Position numbers and translations under genes: made by a program. A DNA stretch of 64,000 nt from Agathobaculum hominis (GTDB lineage Bacteria; Bacillota; Clostridia; Oscillospirales; Butyricicoccaceae): positions 1 to 64,000 of the forward strand of contig NZ_JACOPK010000001.1 in NCBI RefSeq assembly GCF_014288055.1. Reading direction: 5' to 3'. The notes under the pieces were generated by a model. That model saw only the letters and a list, made by a program, of their open reading frames with translations. It was not told the DNA's origin and did not search any database. The stretch's first letter is position 1, and each line of letters starts with the position of its first letter. Of the stretch, positions 1 through 8,321 are shown in pieces.

Positions 1-417
1 GTCGTTAAGGAAGCTAAGGAGCTGGTCGACCTGACCGGCGCTGAGGTAGTCGTATCCGTAGGCCGCGGCATCTCCAAGGACGTTGACACCGGCATCAAGC
101 TGGCTGAAGAGCTGGCTGGCCTGTTCGGCGGCGTTGTTGGCGGTTCCCGTGCTGCTATCGACTCCGGCTGGCTGTCTGCTGACCACCAGGTTGGTCAGAC
201 CGGCAAGACCGTACATCCGAAGCTGTACGTTGCTCTGGGTATCTCCGGCGCGATCCAGCACAAGGCTGGCATGCAGGATTCCGAGTGCATCGTAGCTGTC
301 AACAAGTCTGACTCCGCTCCGATCTTCGACGTAGCTGACTACGGCATCTGCGGCGACCTGTTCAAGGTTGTTCCGATGATGATCGACGCGATCAAGGCTG
401 CTAAGGAAGCTAAGTAA
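1..417 (+). CDS. etfA: Electron transfer flavoprotein alpha subunit, C-terminal part
   Basis: The reading frame is open from the window edge and gives the last 138 residues, so the start lies outside. It carries the FAD-binding stretch of EtfA (PKLYVALGISGAIQH) followed by DYGICGDLFKVVP, the usual C-terminal arrangement. EtfA pairs with EtfB to pass electrons between flavin dehydrogenases; in anaerobic Clostridia the pair often works with butyryl-CoA dehydrogenase in bifurcation, but that partner is not visible here. Codon use favours T- and A-ending forms (gct, gta) more than most of the window, as expected for a highly expressed gene. Confidence 0.95.
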   Translation, partial: VVKEAKELVDLTGAEVVVSVGRGISKDVDTGIKLAEELAGLFGGVVGGSRAAIDSGWLSADHQVGQTGKTVHPKLYVALGISGAIQHKAGMQDSECIVAVNKSDSAPIFDVADYGICGDLFKVVPMMIDAIKAAKEAK

Positions 418-667
418 TTTTTGACTGCGAAATACCGGCGCAGCTCGTCGTCAAGCGGTTCGTTGCGTACACATGTGCGCGGCCTCGCCGCCTTCCTCGA
501 TCTGCTTGGTCTTTCTTGTCAAAAAGGTGACTTCGACTGGGTCTAACCCTCTCGAAAGTACATGATATGAATGTAAATCCCCTGTCCGTATGGATGGGGG
601 ATTTTTTCGTGTCCTGTCTTTGTCATCTGTCAAATTATCAAAATCGTCCGAAAACTGCCGAACGGTA
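418..667. other. Intergenic region between etfA and the cobalamin operon
   Basis: No convincing gene. It contains one terminator (575-607). The stretch 425-560 read on the minus strand stays open and looks weakly protein-like, but it has no ribosome binding site and no family I recognise. No cobalamin-riboswitch B12 box is visible on the plus strand. Confidence 0.5.
575..607 (+). terminator. Rho-independent terminator after etfA
   Basis: The stem AAATCCCC (575-582) pairs with GGGGATTT (597-604) and runs into a T tract. It lies about 160 bases after the etfA stop and separates that transcript from the cobalamin operon promoter. Confidence 0.8.
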
Positions 668-696
668 TTCAAAAAAATCCGTCTCTGTGCTATAAT
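668..696 (+). promoter_or_regulatory. Promoter of the cobalamin operon
   Basis: A -35 like TTCAAA (668-673) is followed by a 17-base spacer and a perfect -10 TATAAT (691-696). Transcription would start near 703, leaving a leader of only about 30 bases before cbiD. That is too short for a riboswitch. A strong ribosome binding site AGGAGGG lies at 721-727. Confidence 0.8.
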
Positions 697-733
697 ATAA
701 ACTGCATTTCTATCGAAAAAAGGAGGGAGCGCG

Positions 734-1870
734 ATGACGGGTCCGCTCACGGTTTACCGCGGCACGGAAACGCTGCGGCGCGGCTGGACAACAGGTTCGT
801 GCGCTGCGGCGGCATCGCAGGCGGCGGCGATCCTGCTGCTGACGGGGAGCGCACCGGCGGAAATCCGGCTGCTCACGCCGGGCGGCGTGACGTTCAACCT
901 GCCGGTCGAGCAGGCGAGCCTGCATGACGGCGAGGCGGTCTGCGCGGTGCGCAAGGATGCGGGCGACGACCCGGACATCACGAACGGCGTGCTCATTTCG
1001 TCGGCCGTCCGGCGCGCGGACAGCGGCATCGTCATCGACGGCGGCAGCGGCGTCGGCCGTGTGACCCGTCCGGGACTCGCGGAGCCGGTCGGCGAGGCCG
1101 CCATCAATCCCGGCCCGCGTGCGCAGATCAAGGCGGCGCTCGAGCGTGCGGCACAGGAAAATGGCTATGAAGGCGGATTTTCGGTTGTGCTCTCGGTCGA
1201 AAACGGCGAAGAACTCGCGCTCCAGACCTATAACAGCCACCTCGGCATCATCGGCGGCATCTCTATTCTCGGTACTAGCGGCATCGTAGAGCCGATGAGC
1301 GAGAAAGCGCTCGTGGACACGATCTGTCTGGAAATGGACAGTCTATACGCCGCTGGACAGCGCGTCGCGTTCCTCTGTCCGGGCAACTACGGCGCGGATT
1401 TCGCGCGCGAAACGCTCGAACTTGATCTGGAACGCGCGGTCAAGTGCTCAAATTATATCGGAGAAGCCTTCGATCATGCGGTCGTATGCGGCTATCCGGA
1501 GATCCTGCTCGTCGGCCACGCCGGAAAGCTCGTCAAGCTCGCCGCAGGTGTTATGAACACGCATTCCTCGGTCGCGGACGCGCGGCAGGAGATATTCACC
1601 GCGCATGCGGCACTGTGCGGGGCTGGCCGCGAGACGCTCGAGCTGCTCATGCAGGCGGTGTCGGTCGATGCGTGCATCGAGCTGCTCGACCGGGAGGGCG
1701 TGCGCGAGAGCGTGATGGCGCGCATTCAGGACGAAATGGAAAAACGCATCGCGAGACGCCTCAAGGGGCGTGCAGCAGCGGAATTTATTATGTTTACGAC
1801 AAAATACGGCGTGCTTGCGCAGTCGGCAGGCGCGGCGCGGCTCTGCGAAAAACTGAGGAAGAATTTATGA
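734..1870 (+). CDS. cbiD: Cobalt-precorrin-5B C1-methyltransferase
   Basis: 378 residues, usual for CbiD, with the N-terminal signature GWTTGSCAAAA at residues 17-27. CbiD methylates C1 of the corrin ring using S-adenosylmethionine in the oxygen-independent cobalamin pathway, and its presence marks the anaerobic route. It is the first gene of the 22-gene operon. The ATG follows AGGAGGG by 6 bases. Its stop overlaps the next start as ATGA, implying coupled translation with cbiL. Confidence 0.95.
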   Translation: MTGPLTVYRGTETLRRGWTTGSCAAAASQAAAILLLTGSAPAEIRLLTPGGVTFNLPVEQASLHDGEAVCAVRKDAGDDPDITNGVLISSAVRRADSGIVIDGGSGVGRVTRPGLAEPVGEAAINPGPRAQIKAALERAAQENGYEGGFSVVLSVENGEELALQTYNSHLGIIGGISILGTSGIVEPMSEKALVDTICLEMDSLYAAGQRVAFLCPGNYGADFARETLELDLERAVKCSNYIGEAFDHAVVCGYPEILLVGHAGKLVKLAAGVMNTHSSVADARQEIFTAHAALCGAGRETLELLMQAVSVDACIELLDREGVRESVMARIQDEMEKRIARRLKGRAAAEFIMFTTKYGVLAQSAGAARLCEKLRKNL

Positions 1871-2559
1871 AAAAGGGAAAGTTATACAGCGTCGGCGTTG
1901 GTCCGGGCGACCCGGAGCTGCTGACCGCAAAGGCCATCCGCGTCCTGTCCGAGTGCGATATCGTCGCGGTGCCGCAGTCGGACGGCGGCGGCCAGACCGC
2001 GCTCGATATTGCCGCGCAATATATAAAAGGTAAGACCGTCCGCTCATTCGCCATGCCCATGACGCACGACAGGGCGGCGCGGGACGCGAGCCATGATGCG
2101 GCGGCGGACGCCATCTGTGCGCTCATCGGGGAGGGAAAGACTGTCGCGTTCCTCACGCTCGGTGACCCGACGGTCTATTCGACCGCGTGGTATGTGCATA
2201 AGCGCGTGGCCGCACGCGGCTGTGAGGCGGAGCTTGTCCCCGGCGTACCAGCGTTCTGCGCGGCAGCAGCCAGGCTCGGCCGCGCCCTGTGTGAGGATGG
2301 CGAAATGCTGCACATCATTCCGGCTTCGCACGGCAGAGAGCGCGAGGGCCTCGCCCTGCCGGGCAGCAAGGTGCTCATGAAGGCAGGACGCGGTGTGCTG
2401 CGCGTGCGCGATGAGCTGCGTGAGAGCGGCCAGCTCGAACAGGCGGCGCTCGTTGAGCGCTGCGGCATGGAGGGCGAGCGTGTAGTATACGATCTGGACG
2501 AGCTCGACGAGCCTTCCGGTTATTTTTCCATCATTCTGGTAAAGGAGGAACGCAAATGA
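1867..2559 (+). CDS. cbiL: Precorrin-2 C20-methyltransferase
   Basis: 230 residues from the ATG at 1867. The same frame is open upstream inside cbiD, but the protein family starts at MKKGKLYSVGVGPGDPELL. GVGPGDPEL and LTLGDPTVYST are the S-adenosylmethionine-binding motifs of the tetrapyrrole methylase fold. CbiL adds the C20 methyl group to (cobalt-)precorrin-2. The start overlaps the cbiD stop and the stop overlaps the cbiF start, both by four bases. Confidence 0.93.
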   Translation: MKKGKLYSVGVGPGDPELLTAKAIRVLSECDIVAVPQSDGGGQTALDIAAQYIKGKTVRSFAMPMTHDRAARDASHDAAADAICALIGEGKTVAFLTLGDPTVYSTAWYVHKRVAARGCEAELVPGVPAFCAAAARLGRALCEDGEMLHIIPASHGREREGLALPGSKVLMKAGRGVLRVRDELRESGQLEQAALVERCGMEGERVVYDLDELDEPSGYFSIILVKEERK

Positions 2560-3311
2560 TCTACTTTGTCGGCGCCGGCTCGGGCGCGCCCGACCTCATC
2601 ACTGTGCGCGGCGCGAAGCTGCTCGGCGAGGCGGATGTCATCGTTTACGCCGGTTCGCTCGTCAATCCGGCGCTGCTGGACTACGCAAAAGAGGACTGTG
2701 CGATCTACGACAGCGCGAAAATGACGCTCGAGGAGGTCATCGCGGTCATGGCGCCTGCGGCGCGTGCGGGAAAGACGGTCGTGCGCCTGCACACCGGAGA
2801 CCCCTGCGTTTACGGCGCGCATCGCGAGCAGATGGACGCGCTCGACAGACTGGGGCTTGCATACGAGGTCTGCCCGGGCGTTTCGTCGTTCTGCGGCGCA
2901 GCGGCGGCGCTCAAGGCAGAATATACCCTGCCGAACGTCAGCCAGACGGTCATCCTGACGCGCATGGAGGGCCGCACGCCCGTCCCCGAGCGCGAGCAGA
3001 TCGAGAGCCTTGCCGCGCACGGCGCGACCATGGTCATTTTTCTGTCGGCCGGGCAGCTCGAAAAGCTGTCCGCACGGCTCATCGAGGGCGGCTATGCGCC
3101 CGAAACGCCTGCGGCCATCGTCTACAAGGCAACGTGGCCGGACGAAAAGGTCGTGCGCACGACCGTGGGCGAGCTTGCGGCGGCAGGCGCGCGCGAGGGC
3201 ATCACCAAAACCGCGCTCATCACGGTCGGCGGCTTCCTTGGCGACAGCTACGACCGCTCTAAGCTGTATGACCCGGCGTTCACCACCGGTTTCCGTGAGG
3301 CGAGCCGATGA
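2556..3311 (+). CDS. cbiF: Cobalt-precorrin-4 C11-methyltransferase
   Basis: 251 residues of the tetrapyrrole methylase family. The segment VYAGSLVNPALL is typical of CbiF/CobM, and LHTGDPCVYGA is the substrate/S-adenosylmethionine loop. It methylates C11 of cobalt-precorrin-4 before CbiG opens the lactone. It is translationally coupled on both sides, with a ribosome binding site AAAGGAGG inside the end of cbiL. Confidence 0.94.
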   Translation: MIYFVGAGSGAPDLITVRGAKLLGEADVIVYAGSLVNPALLDYAKEDCAIYDSAKMTLEEVIAVMAPAARAGKTVVRLHTGDPCVYGAHREQMDALDRLGLAYEVCPGVSSFCGAAAALKAEYTLPNVSQTVILTRMEGRTPVPEREQIESLAAHGATMVIFLSAGQLEKLSARLIEGGYAPETPAAIVYKATWPDEKVVRTTVGELAAAGAREGITKTALITVGGFLGDSYDRSKLYDPAFTTGFREASR

Positions 3312-4333
3312 AACACGCGAAATTCGTCTCCTTTACCGAAATCGGTGCACAGACTGCCGCGAAAGCTGCTCGGCTGCTGCCGGATTTTCTGTGTGAGCGC
3401 TACGCGCGCACGGTCGATCTGTCGCTCTCGAACACCTCGCTCCCGCGGTTTGCACAGCAGGCGATGGTGGACTGCGATCTGATCGTTTTCGTGGGCGCGG
3501 CAGGCATCGCGGTCCGCGCGGCCGCGCCCTATCTCGCCGGAAAGGCGTATGACCCGGCGGTCGTTGTGATCGACGAGCAGGGACGGTTTGTCATCCCGCT
3601 GCTCTCCGGCCATCTCGGCGGCGCGAACGAGCTTGCCGGACGGCTCGCGGAGGGGCTGGGCGCGACGGCAGTTATCACGACTGCGACCGACGGCCGCGCG
3701 GTTTTTGCAGTCGACAGCTGGGCGAAATCGCATGAATGCGTGGTCTTCGACCCGGAAAACATCAAATACATTTCGGGTGCGCTGCTGCGCGGCGACACGG
3801 TCGGCCTGCGGTCGGCGTTTCCGGTCGACGGCCTGCTCCCGGCGCATATCGACACGAAAACAGCGGCAGAAAGCGGTTTTGTCATCGGTTTTGACACCGA
3901 AGTGCAGCCGTTCCCGCACACGCTGCATCTGGTGCCGCGCGTGATCAGCCTCGGCATCGGCTGCCGGAAGGGCGCATCGGCAGGCGCGGTCGAGCAGACC
4001 GTGCGCGAGGCGCTCGGCCGGGCAGGTCTGCCGCTTGCGGCGGTGAAGGCTGTCGCGAGCATTGACATCAAGAAGGACGAGCCTGGCCTTGTGTCCTTCT
4101 GCGCCGCACAAGGGCTGCCGTTTGCCGTGTATTCGGCAGAAGAACTGAACGCCGCGCCCGGCGAATTTACGGCGTCGGAGTTCGTGAAAGACACGGTGGG
4201 CGTCGACAGCGTATGCGAGCGCGCTGCCGTCGTAAATGCCGGGAACGGCACGATCATCGCGCGGAAATACGCGCAAAACGGCGTAACAGCCGCGTTTGCG
4301 GCAGGCGGATACCGCGTCTGCCTTGAAGAATGA
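3308..4333 (+). CDS. cbiG: Cobalt-precorrin-5A hydrolase
   Basis: 341 residues, in the normal range for CbiG. CbiG opens the ring-A delta-lactone of cobalt-precorrin-5A and releases acetaldehyde, a step specific to the anaerobic pathway. The middle part contains LLSGHLGGANELA, a well-conserved CbiG motif, and the C-terminal domain begins near SLGIGCRKGA (about residue 217). Its start overlaps the cbiF stop. A 16-base gap with a strong ribosome binding site separates it from hemA. Confidence 0.93.
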   Translation: MKHAKFVSFTEIGAQTAAKAARLLPDFLCERYARTVDLSLSNTSLPRFAQQAMVDCDLIVFVGAAGIAVRAAAPYLAGKAYDPAVVVIDEQGRFVIPLLSGHLGGANELAGRLAEGLGATAVITTATDGRAVFAVDSWAKSHECVVFDPENIKYISGALLRGDTVGLRSAFPVDGLLPAHIDTKTAAESGFVIGFDTEVQPFPHTLHLVPRVISLGIGCRKGASAGAVEQTVREALGRAGLPLAAVKAVASIDIKKDEPGLVSFCAAQGLPFAVYSAEELNAAPGEFTASEFVKDTVGVDSVCERAAVVNAGNGTIIARKYAQNGVTAAFAAGGYRVCLEE

Positions 4334-4349
4334 CCGAGGAGGAACAAAC

Positions 4350-5543
4350 GTGAAACTCTGTATGGCAGGCATTGACCATGTGAGCGCAGCACTTGAGCAG
4401 CGCGAAAAGCTGTCTCTGGTGCGAGGACAGGTGCAGGCGGTTCTGCCGCGCATCGCAGAGCAGACCGGCTGCGCGGCGGTGCTGCTCGCGACATGCAGCC
4501 GCACCGAGCTGTACCTGCACGCAGAGGGGGAGCGCGTGCTGCCTGACGCGGCGGAGGTGCTGTGCGAAGCCGCCGGAGCGCCGGCGTGCCGTCCGTTCCT
4601 CGTGCAGCGCACAGGCGGCGAGGCGGTGCGTCATCTGATGCAGGTCTCGGCAGGGATGCAGTCGCAGATCTTCGGGGATGACCAGATCGTTTCGCAGGTC
4701 AAGGATGCCGCCGCACTTGCGCGGGAGCTGAAAACAGCGGACGCAGTGCTCGATACGCTGTTCCGCCGTGCCGTCACCGCAGGCAAGCGCGTGCGCACCG
4801 AAACACGGCTGACCGGGGTGCCGGCCTCGGCGGCGCAGGCCGGCGTGCGCAGGGCGGAACGCTTTTTCGGCACGCTCGCAGGAAAACGCGCGGTCGTGAT
4901 CGGCAACGGCGAGATGGGGCGGCTCGCGGCGCGTGCGCTCGTGGAGGCCGGCTGCGCGGTCACGGTCACGCTCCGCACCTACCGCCACGGCGAGACCGTC
5001 GTGCCGCAGGGCTGCGCCACCGTGCCGTATGAGCGGCGCATGGAGCGCATCGAGGGCGCGGATCTCGTCGTCAGCGCCACGACCAGTCCGCATTTCACCC
5101 TGACGGCGGAGCAGACCGCTGCGCTCAGCCATCCGCCGCGGTTGCTGCTCGATCTGGCCATGCCGCGCGACATCGAGAGCGCAGCGGCGAGCGGACACAC
5201 GGCGCTGTTCAATCTGGATGACCTCGGTGAGCTTGGTGACGCGGATAACGCCGCGCGGGAGACTGCGCTGCGCATTCTCGACGAGGAGACGCGCGAGTTT
5301 TTCGCGTGGCTCAACTACCGCGCCGCCCTGCCGCTCATTGCGCAGCTCAAGAGTGCGGTCGCCTCTCGCGTGCGCCACATCCGGGACTATGATGCGCTCG
5401 TCGCGGACGGGGACGCGGAAACGCTCGCAGAGCTGGCCGCAAACCGCGCGGTGGAGCTTGTCCTCGGCGGCATGAAGCAGAAGATCGACGTAGAAACCAT
5501 GAAAGCGTGTCTCGAACACATCGGAAAGGGGAGCGGGAGATGA
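4350..5543 (+). CDS. hemA: Glutamyl-tRNA reductase
   Basis: 397 residues from a GTG start at 4350. I prefer this to an upstream ATG inside cbiG because GAGGAGGA (4336-4343) is well placed and the family begins at this point. The catalytic cysteine lies in TCSRTE (residues 48-53) and the NADPH site is GNGEMG (185-190). The enzyme reduces glutamyl-tRNA(Glu) to glutamate-1-semialdehyde, the first committed step of tetrapyrrole synthesis. Its place between cbiG and cbiH ties precursor supply directly to corrin synthesis. Confidence 0.92.
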   Translation: MKLCMAGIDHVSAALEQREKLSLVRGQVQAVLPRIAEQTGCAAVLLATCSRTELYLHAEGERVLPDAAEVLCEAAGAPACRPFLVQRTGGEAVRHLMQVSAGMQSQIFGDDQIVSQVKDAAALARELKTADAVLDTLFRRAVTAGKRVRTETRLTGVPASAAQAGVRRAERFFGTLAGKRAVVIGNGEMGRLAARALVEAGCAVTVTLRTYRHGETVVPQGCATVPYERRMERIEGADLVVSATTSPHFTLTAEQTAALSHPPRLLLDLAMPRDIESAAASGHTALFNLDDLGELGDADNAARETALRILDEETREFFAWLNYRAALPLIAQLKSAVASRVRHIRDYDALVADGDAETLAELAANRAVELVLGGMKQKIDVETMKACLEHIGKGSGR

Positions 5544-6265
5544 AAATTTACTGTATCGGCATCGGTCCGGGCGGCGAGGAGCAGATGACGCTGCGCGCGG
5601 TGCGTGCGCTCGAAGCATGCGACTGCGTGGCCGGCTATGGCCTGTATCTCGACCTCATCGATAGCCTCATCGAGGGAAAGGAGCGCATCCAGACCGGCAT
5701 GACACGCGAGGTGGACCGCTGTGCGGCGGCGCTCGAGCGCGCGAAGCAGGGCAAAACGGTTGCGGTGGTCTCGTCGGGTGACGCCGGTGTGTACGGCATG
5801 GCCGGACTGCTCATCGAGCTGGCAGCCGGAACGGGCGTCGAGGTCGAGGTCATCCCCGGCATTACGGCGGCCTGCTCGGGCGGCGCGGTGCTCGGTTCGC
5901 CGCTGACCTGCGATTTCGCGTGCATCAGCCTGTCCGACCTGCTGACACCGTGGGACAAGATCGAGCAGCGTCTGCGCGGCGCGGCCGCAGGGGATTTCTG
6001 CATCGCGCTCTACAACCCCTCCAGCCGCAGGCGTGCGGATCATCTCGCGCGTGCGTGCGACATTCTGCTCGAGAGCGTGCCGCCCGAGACCGTGTGCGGT
6101 ACGGTGCGCAGTATCGGCCGTGAGGGCGAGAGCTTTTCGCTCACGACGCTCGGTGCGCTGCGCGACACGCCGGTCGATATGCTCACGACGGTCTTTGTCG
6201 GCAACAGCCGCACGGTCGTCATCGACGGCCGTATGGTAACGCCCCGGGGGTACCGCGGCGTATGA
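5540..6265 (+). CDS. cbiH: Cobalt-precorrin-3B C17-methyltransferase
   Basis: 241 residues from the ATG at 5540, which overlaps the hemA stop. The N-terminal GIGPGGEEQMT and VVSSGDAGVYGMAG are the S-adenosylmethionine-binding loops, and ALYNPSSRRR is typical of CbiH/CobJ. The enzyme methylates C17 and drives ring contraction. It lacks the C-terminal extension found in some Firmicute CbiH proteins. The stop overlaps the next start. Confidence 0.93.
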   Translation: MKIYCIGIGPGGEEQMTLRAVRALEACDCVAGYGLYLDLIDSLIEGKERIQTGMTREVDRCAAALERAKQGKTVAVVSSGDAGVYGMAGLLIELAAGTGVEVEVIPGITAACSGGAVLGSPLTCDFACISLSDLLTPWDKIEQRLRGAAAGDFCIALYNPSSRRRADHLARACDILLESVPPETVCGTVRSIGREGESFSLTTLGALRDTPVDMLTTVFVGNSRTVVIDGRMVTPRGYRGV

Positions 6266-7461
6266 GGATCTGCGTTTTTTCGGGCACGACCGAGGGGCAC
6301 GAGCTCAGCCGATTTCTCGCCGCGAACGGCGTTCCGGCGGAGGTTTTTGTCGCGACCGAGTACGGCGCGGCGGTCATGGAGCCGATGCCCGGCATCACGG
6401 TGCATGAGGGGCGTCTGGACGAAAATGAGATCGCGGCGCGGCTCGATGCGGACACGCTGCTCATCGACGCGACGCACCCCTATGCCGCGCTCGTGACCGA
6501 CAATCTGCGCACGGCGTGCGCGAAAACGGGGGCGCGATACGAGCGGCTGCTCCGCCCGGCGCTGCGGTACGGCGAGGGGGAGACCGTGCCCGACACGGAG
6601 GCCGCTGTCGCGTGGCTCAGCAGACACCCCGGAAAGGTGCTGCTGACGACCGGGAGCAAGGAACTCGAGGCGTATACGGCGGTCGAAAACTTTGCGGAAC
6701 GGCTGTATCCGCGCGTGCTGCCGAGCGTCGGCGTGATACAGAAATGCGCGTCCCTCGGCTTTCCCGGCTCGCACATCATCGCGATGCAGGGGCCGTTTTC
6801 TGCCGGGATGAACGCTGCGCTCATCCGTCAGACCGGCGCGGAGATCCTTGTCACCAAGGACACGGGCGCGACAGGCGGCTTTGCGGAAAAGCTCGCGGCC
6901 GCGCGTGAGACCGGCATCAAAACGCTCATCATTGCCCGTCCGCGCGAGGAGAGCGGCCGCAGCCTTGCAGAAATGCAGGCGTTTTTGCGCGAAGAGCTCG
7001 GTCTTGCGGAGGAGAAAAAGCAGACGGCGCCGCCGCGCTTTCCGCTGTTCGTGCCGCTCGAGGGCAGGCGGTGCGCGGTGTTCGGCGCAGGGAAAATCGC
7101 GGCGCGGCGTGCTGCTGTGCTGCGGCGCTTCGGCGCGTGCGTCACGGTCACAGCGCCGGAAAAACGCGCGGAAATCGAGATAAATCTGTGCCGCGGCTAC
7201 GAGAAAAGCGATCTTTCGGGGGTTTTTCTGGCAGTCGCGGCGACCGATGACCGCACGGTCAACCACCGCATTGCGGAGGACTGCGCGTCTCTCGGCATTC
7301 CGGTGAGCGTTGCGGACAGCGCATCGGAGTCGACGTTCTTTTTCCCGGCGGTCTGTGAGGGCGCGGAGCTGACGGTCGGCGTGGTCTCGCGCGGCACCTC
7401 GCACGCGAAGACTGCCGAGGCGGCGCGGCGTATCCGACGGGTACTGGAGGAAATGACATGA
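6262..7461 (+). CDS. Fusion: precorrin-6A reductase (CbiJ) + CysG N-terminal-like precorrin-2 dehydrogenase
   Basis: 399 residues in two parts. Residues 1-248 are CbiJ/CobK, with FSGTTEG at 6-12 and IDATHPYA at 68-75; this reduces (cobalt-)precorrin-6A with NAD(P)H. After a short linker, residues 259-399 match the CysG N-terminal/Met8p domain, with the dinucleotide site FGAGKIAARRAA (274-285) and AATDD (326-330), where the dehydrogenase/chelatase family keeps its catalytic aspartate. This second part would oxidise precorrin-2 to sirohydrochlorin and may also insert metal. The operon has no separate CbiK or CbiX chelatase, so the C-terminal part is a candidate for that job (inference). Confidence 0.85.
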   Translation: MRICVFSGTTEGHELSRFLAANGVPAEVFVATEYGAAVMEPMPGITVHEGRLDENEIAARLDADTLLIDATHPYAALVTDNLRTACAKTGARYERLLRPALRYGEGETVPDTEAAVAWLSRHPGKVLLTTGSKELEAYTAVENFAERLYPRVLPSVGVIQKCASLGFPGSHIIAMQGPFSAGMNAALIRQTGAEILVTKDTGATGGFAEKLAAARETGIKTLIIARPREESGRSLAEMQAFLREELGLAEEKKQTAPPRFPLFVPLEGRRCAVFGAGKIAARRAAVLRRFGACVTVTAPEKRAEIEINLCRGYEKSDLSGVFLAVAATDDRTVNHRIAEDCASLGIPVSVADSASESTFFFPAVCEGAELTVGVVSRGTSHAKTAEAARRIRRVLEEMT

Positions 7462-8321
7462 TAAAAGTTGGCAGCAGAGACAGCCGCCTTGCGGTCGTGC
7501 AGGCGGAGGAGGTCATGCGCCGTCTGGGCGAGTGCGAGCTCGTGACGATGAAAACGACGGGCGATAAGATCCTTGACCGCACGCTGGACAAGGTCGGCGG
7601 CAAGGGACTGTTCGTCAAGGAGCTCGACCGCGCGCTCGCCGCAGGCGAAGTCGACCTCACGGTGCACAGCCTGAAGGATGTGCCGATGGAGCAGCCGGAC
7701 GGTCTGCCGCTCATCGCGTTCCCGAAGCGGGCGGACGCGAGAGACGCGCTCGTGCTGCCGGAGGACGGCAGCTGGGACAGGGAAAAGCCGATCGGCTGCT
7801 CGTCCGCGCGGCGGCGCGTGCAGCTTGCACAGCTGTTTCCCGGTATCGAGGTAAAACCGGTGCGCGGAAACGTGCAGACCCGGCTTCGCAGGCTCGACAG
7901 CGGCGAATACGGCGCACTGGTGCTCGCGGCGGCCGGACTGCACCGTCTGGGACTGGAAAACCGCATCAGCCGGTATTTTTCGCCGGAGGAAATGCTCCCG
8001 GCGGCCGGGCAGGGCATCCTTGCCGTGCAGGCGCGGGAGGGCGAGTGCCGCGCGGCGGCGCAGCTGCTCGATGACGCGGAGACGCGTGTCTGCGCTCTGG
8101 CGGAACGGGCGTTCATCCGGGCGCTCGGCGGCGGCTGCTTTTCCCCGGCGGCGGCGTATGCCGTGCTCGAAAACGGGATGCTGCGCCTGCGCGGACTGTA
8201 CGTCAGCGCGGATGAGCGGAGTCTGATCAGGGGAGAGCTGACAGGCGCACCGGAGACGGGCGAGCGGCTCGGCTGCATGCTCGCGGGACGCCTGCGCAGA
8301 CAGGCGGAGGAGGAAACATGA
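7458..8321 (+). CDS. hemC: Hydroxymethylbilane synthase (porphobilinogen deaminase)
   Basis: 287 residues, slightly shorter than the roughly 310 of enterobacterial HemC. Cys227 in GGGCFSP is the expected attachment site of the dipyrromethane cofactor, and the catalytic aspartate is D74 in HSLKDVP. It joins four porphobilinogens into hydroxymethylbilane. Its start overlaps the preceding fusion gene's stop by four bases, and its stop overlaps cobA-hemD. Confidence 0.94.
   Translation: MIKVGSRDSRLAVVQAEEVMRRLGECELVTMKTTGDKILDRTLDKVGGKGLFVKELDRALAAGEVDLTVHSLKDVPMEQPDGLPLIAFPKRADARDALVLPEDGSWDREKPIGCSSARRRVQLAQLFPGIEVKPVRGNVQTRLRRLDSGEYGALVLAAAGLHRLGLENRISRYFSPEEMLPAAGQGILAVQAREGECRAAAQLLDDAETRVCALAERAFIRALGGGCFSPAAAYAVLENGMLRLRGLYVSADERSLIRGELTGAPETGERLGCMLAGRLRRQAEEET

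Noticed and set aside
418..733. Possible cobalamin riboswitch upstream of cbiD
   Set aside because: The promoter at 668-696 leaves too short a leader, and no B12-box-like sequence is visible upstream.
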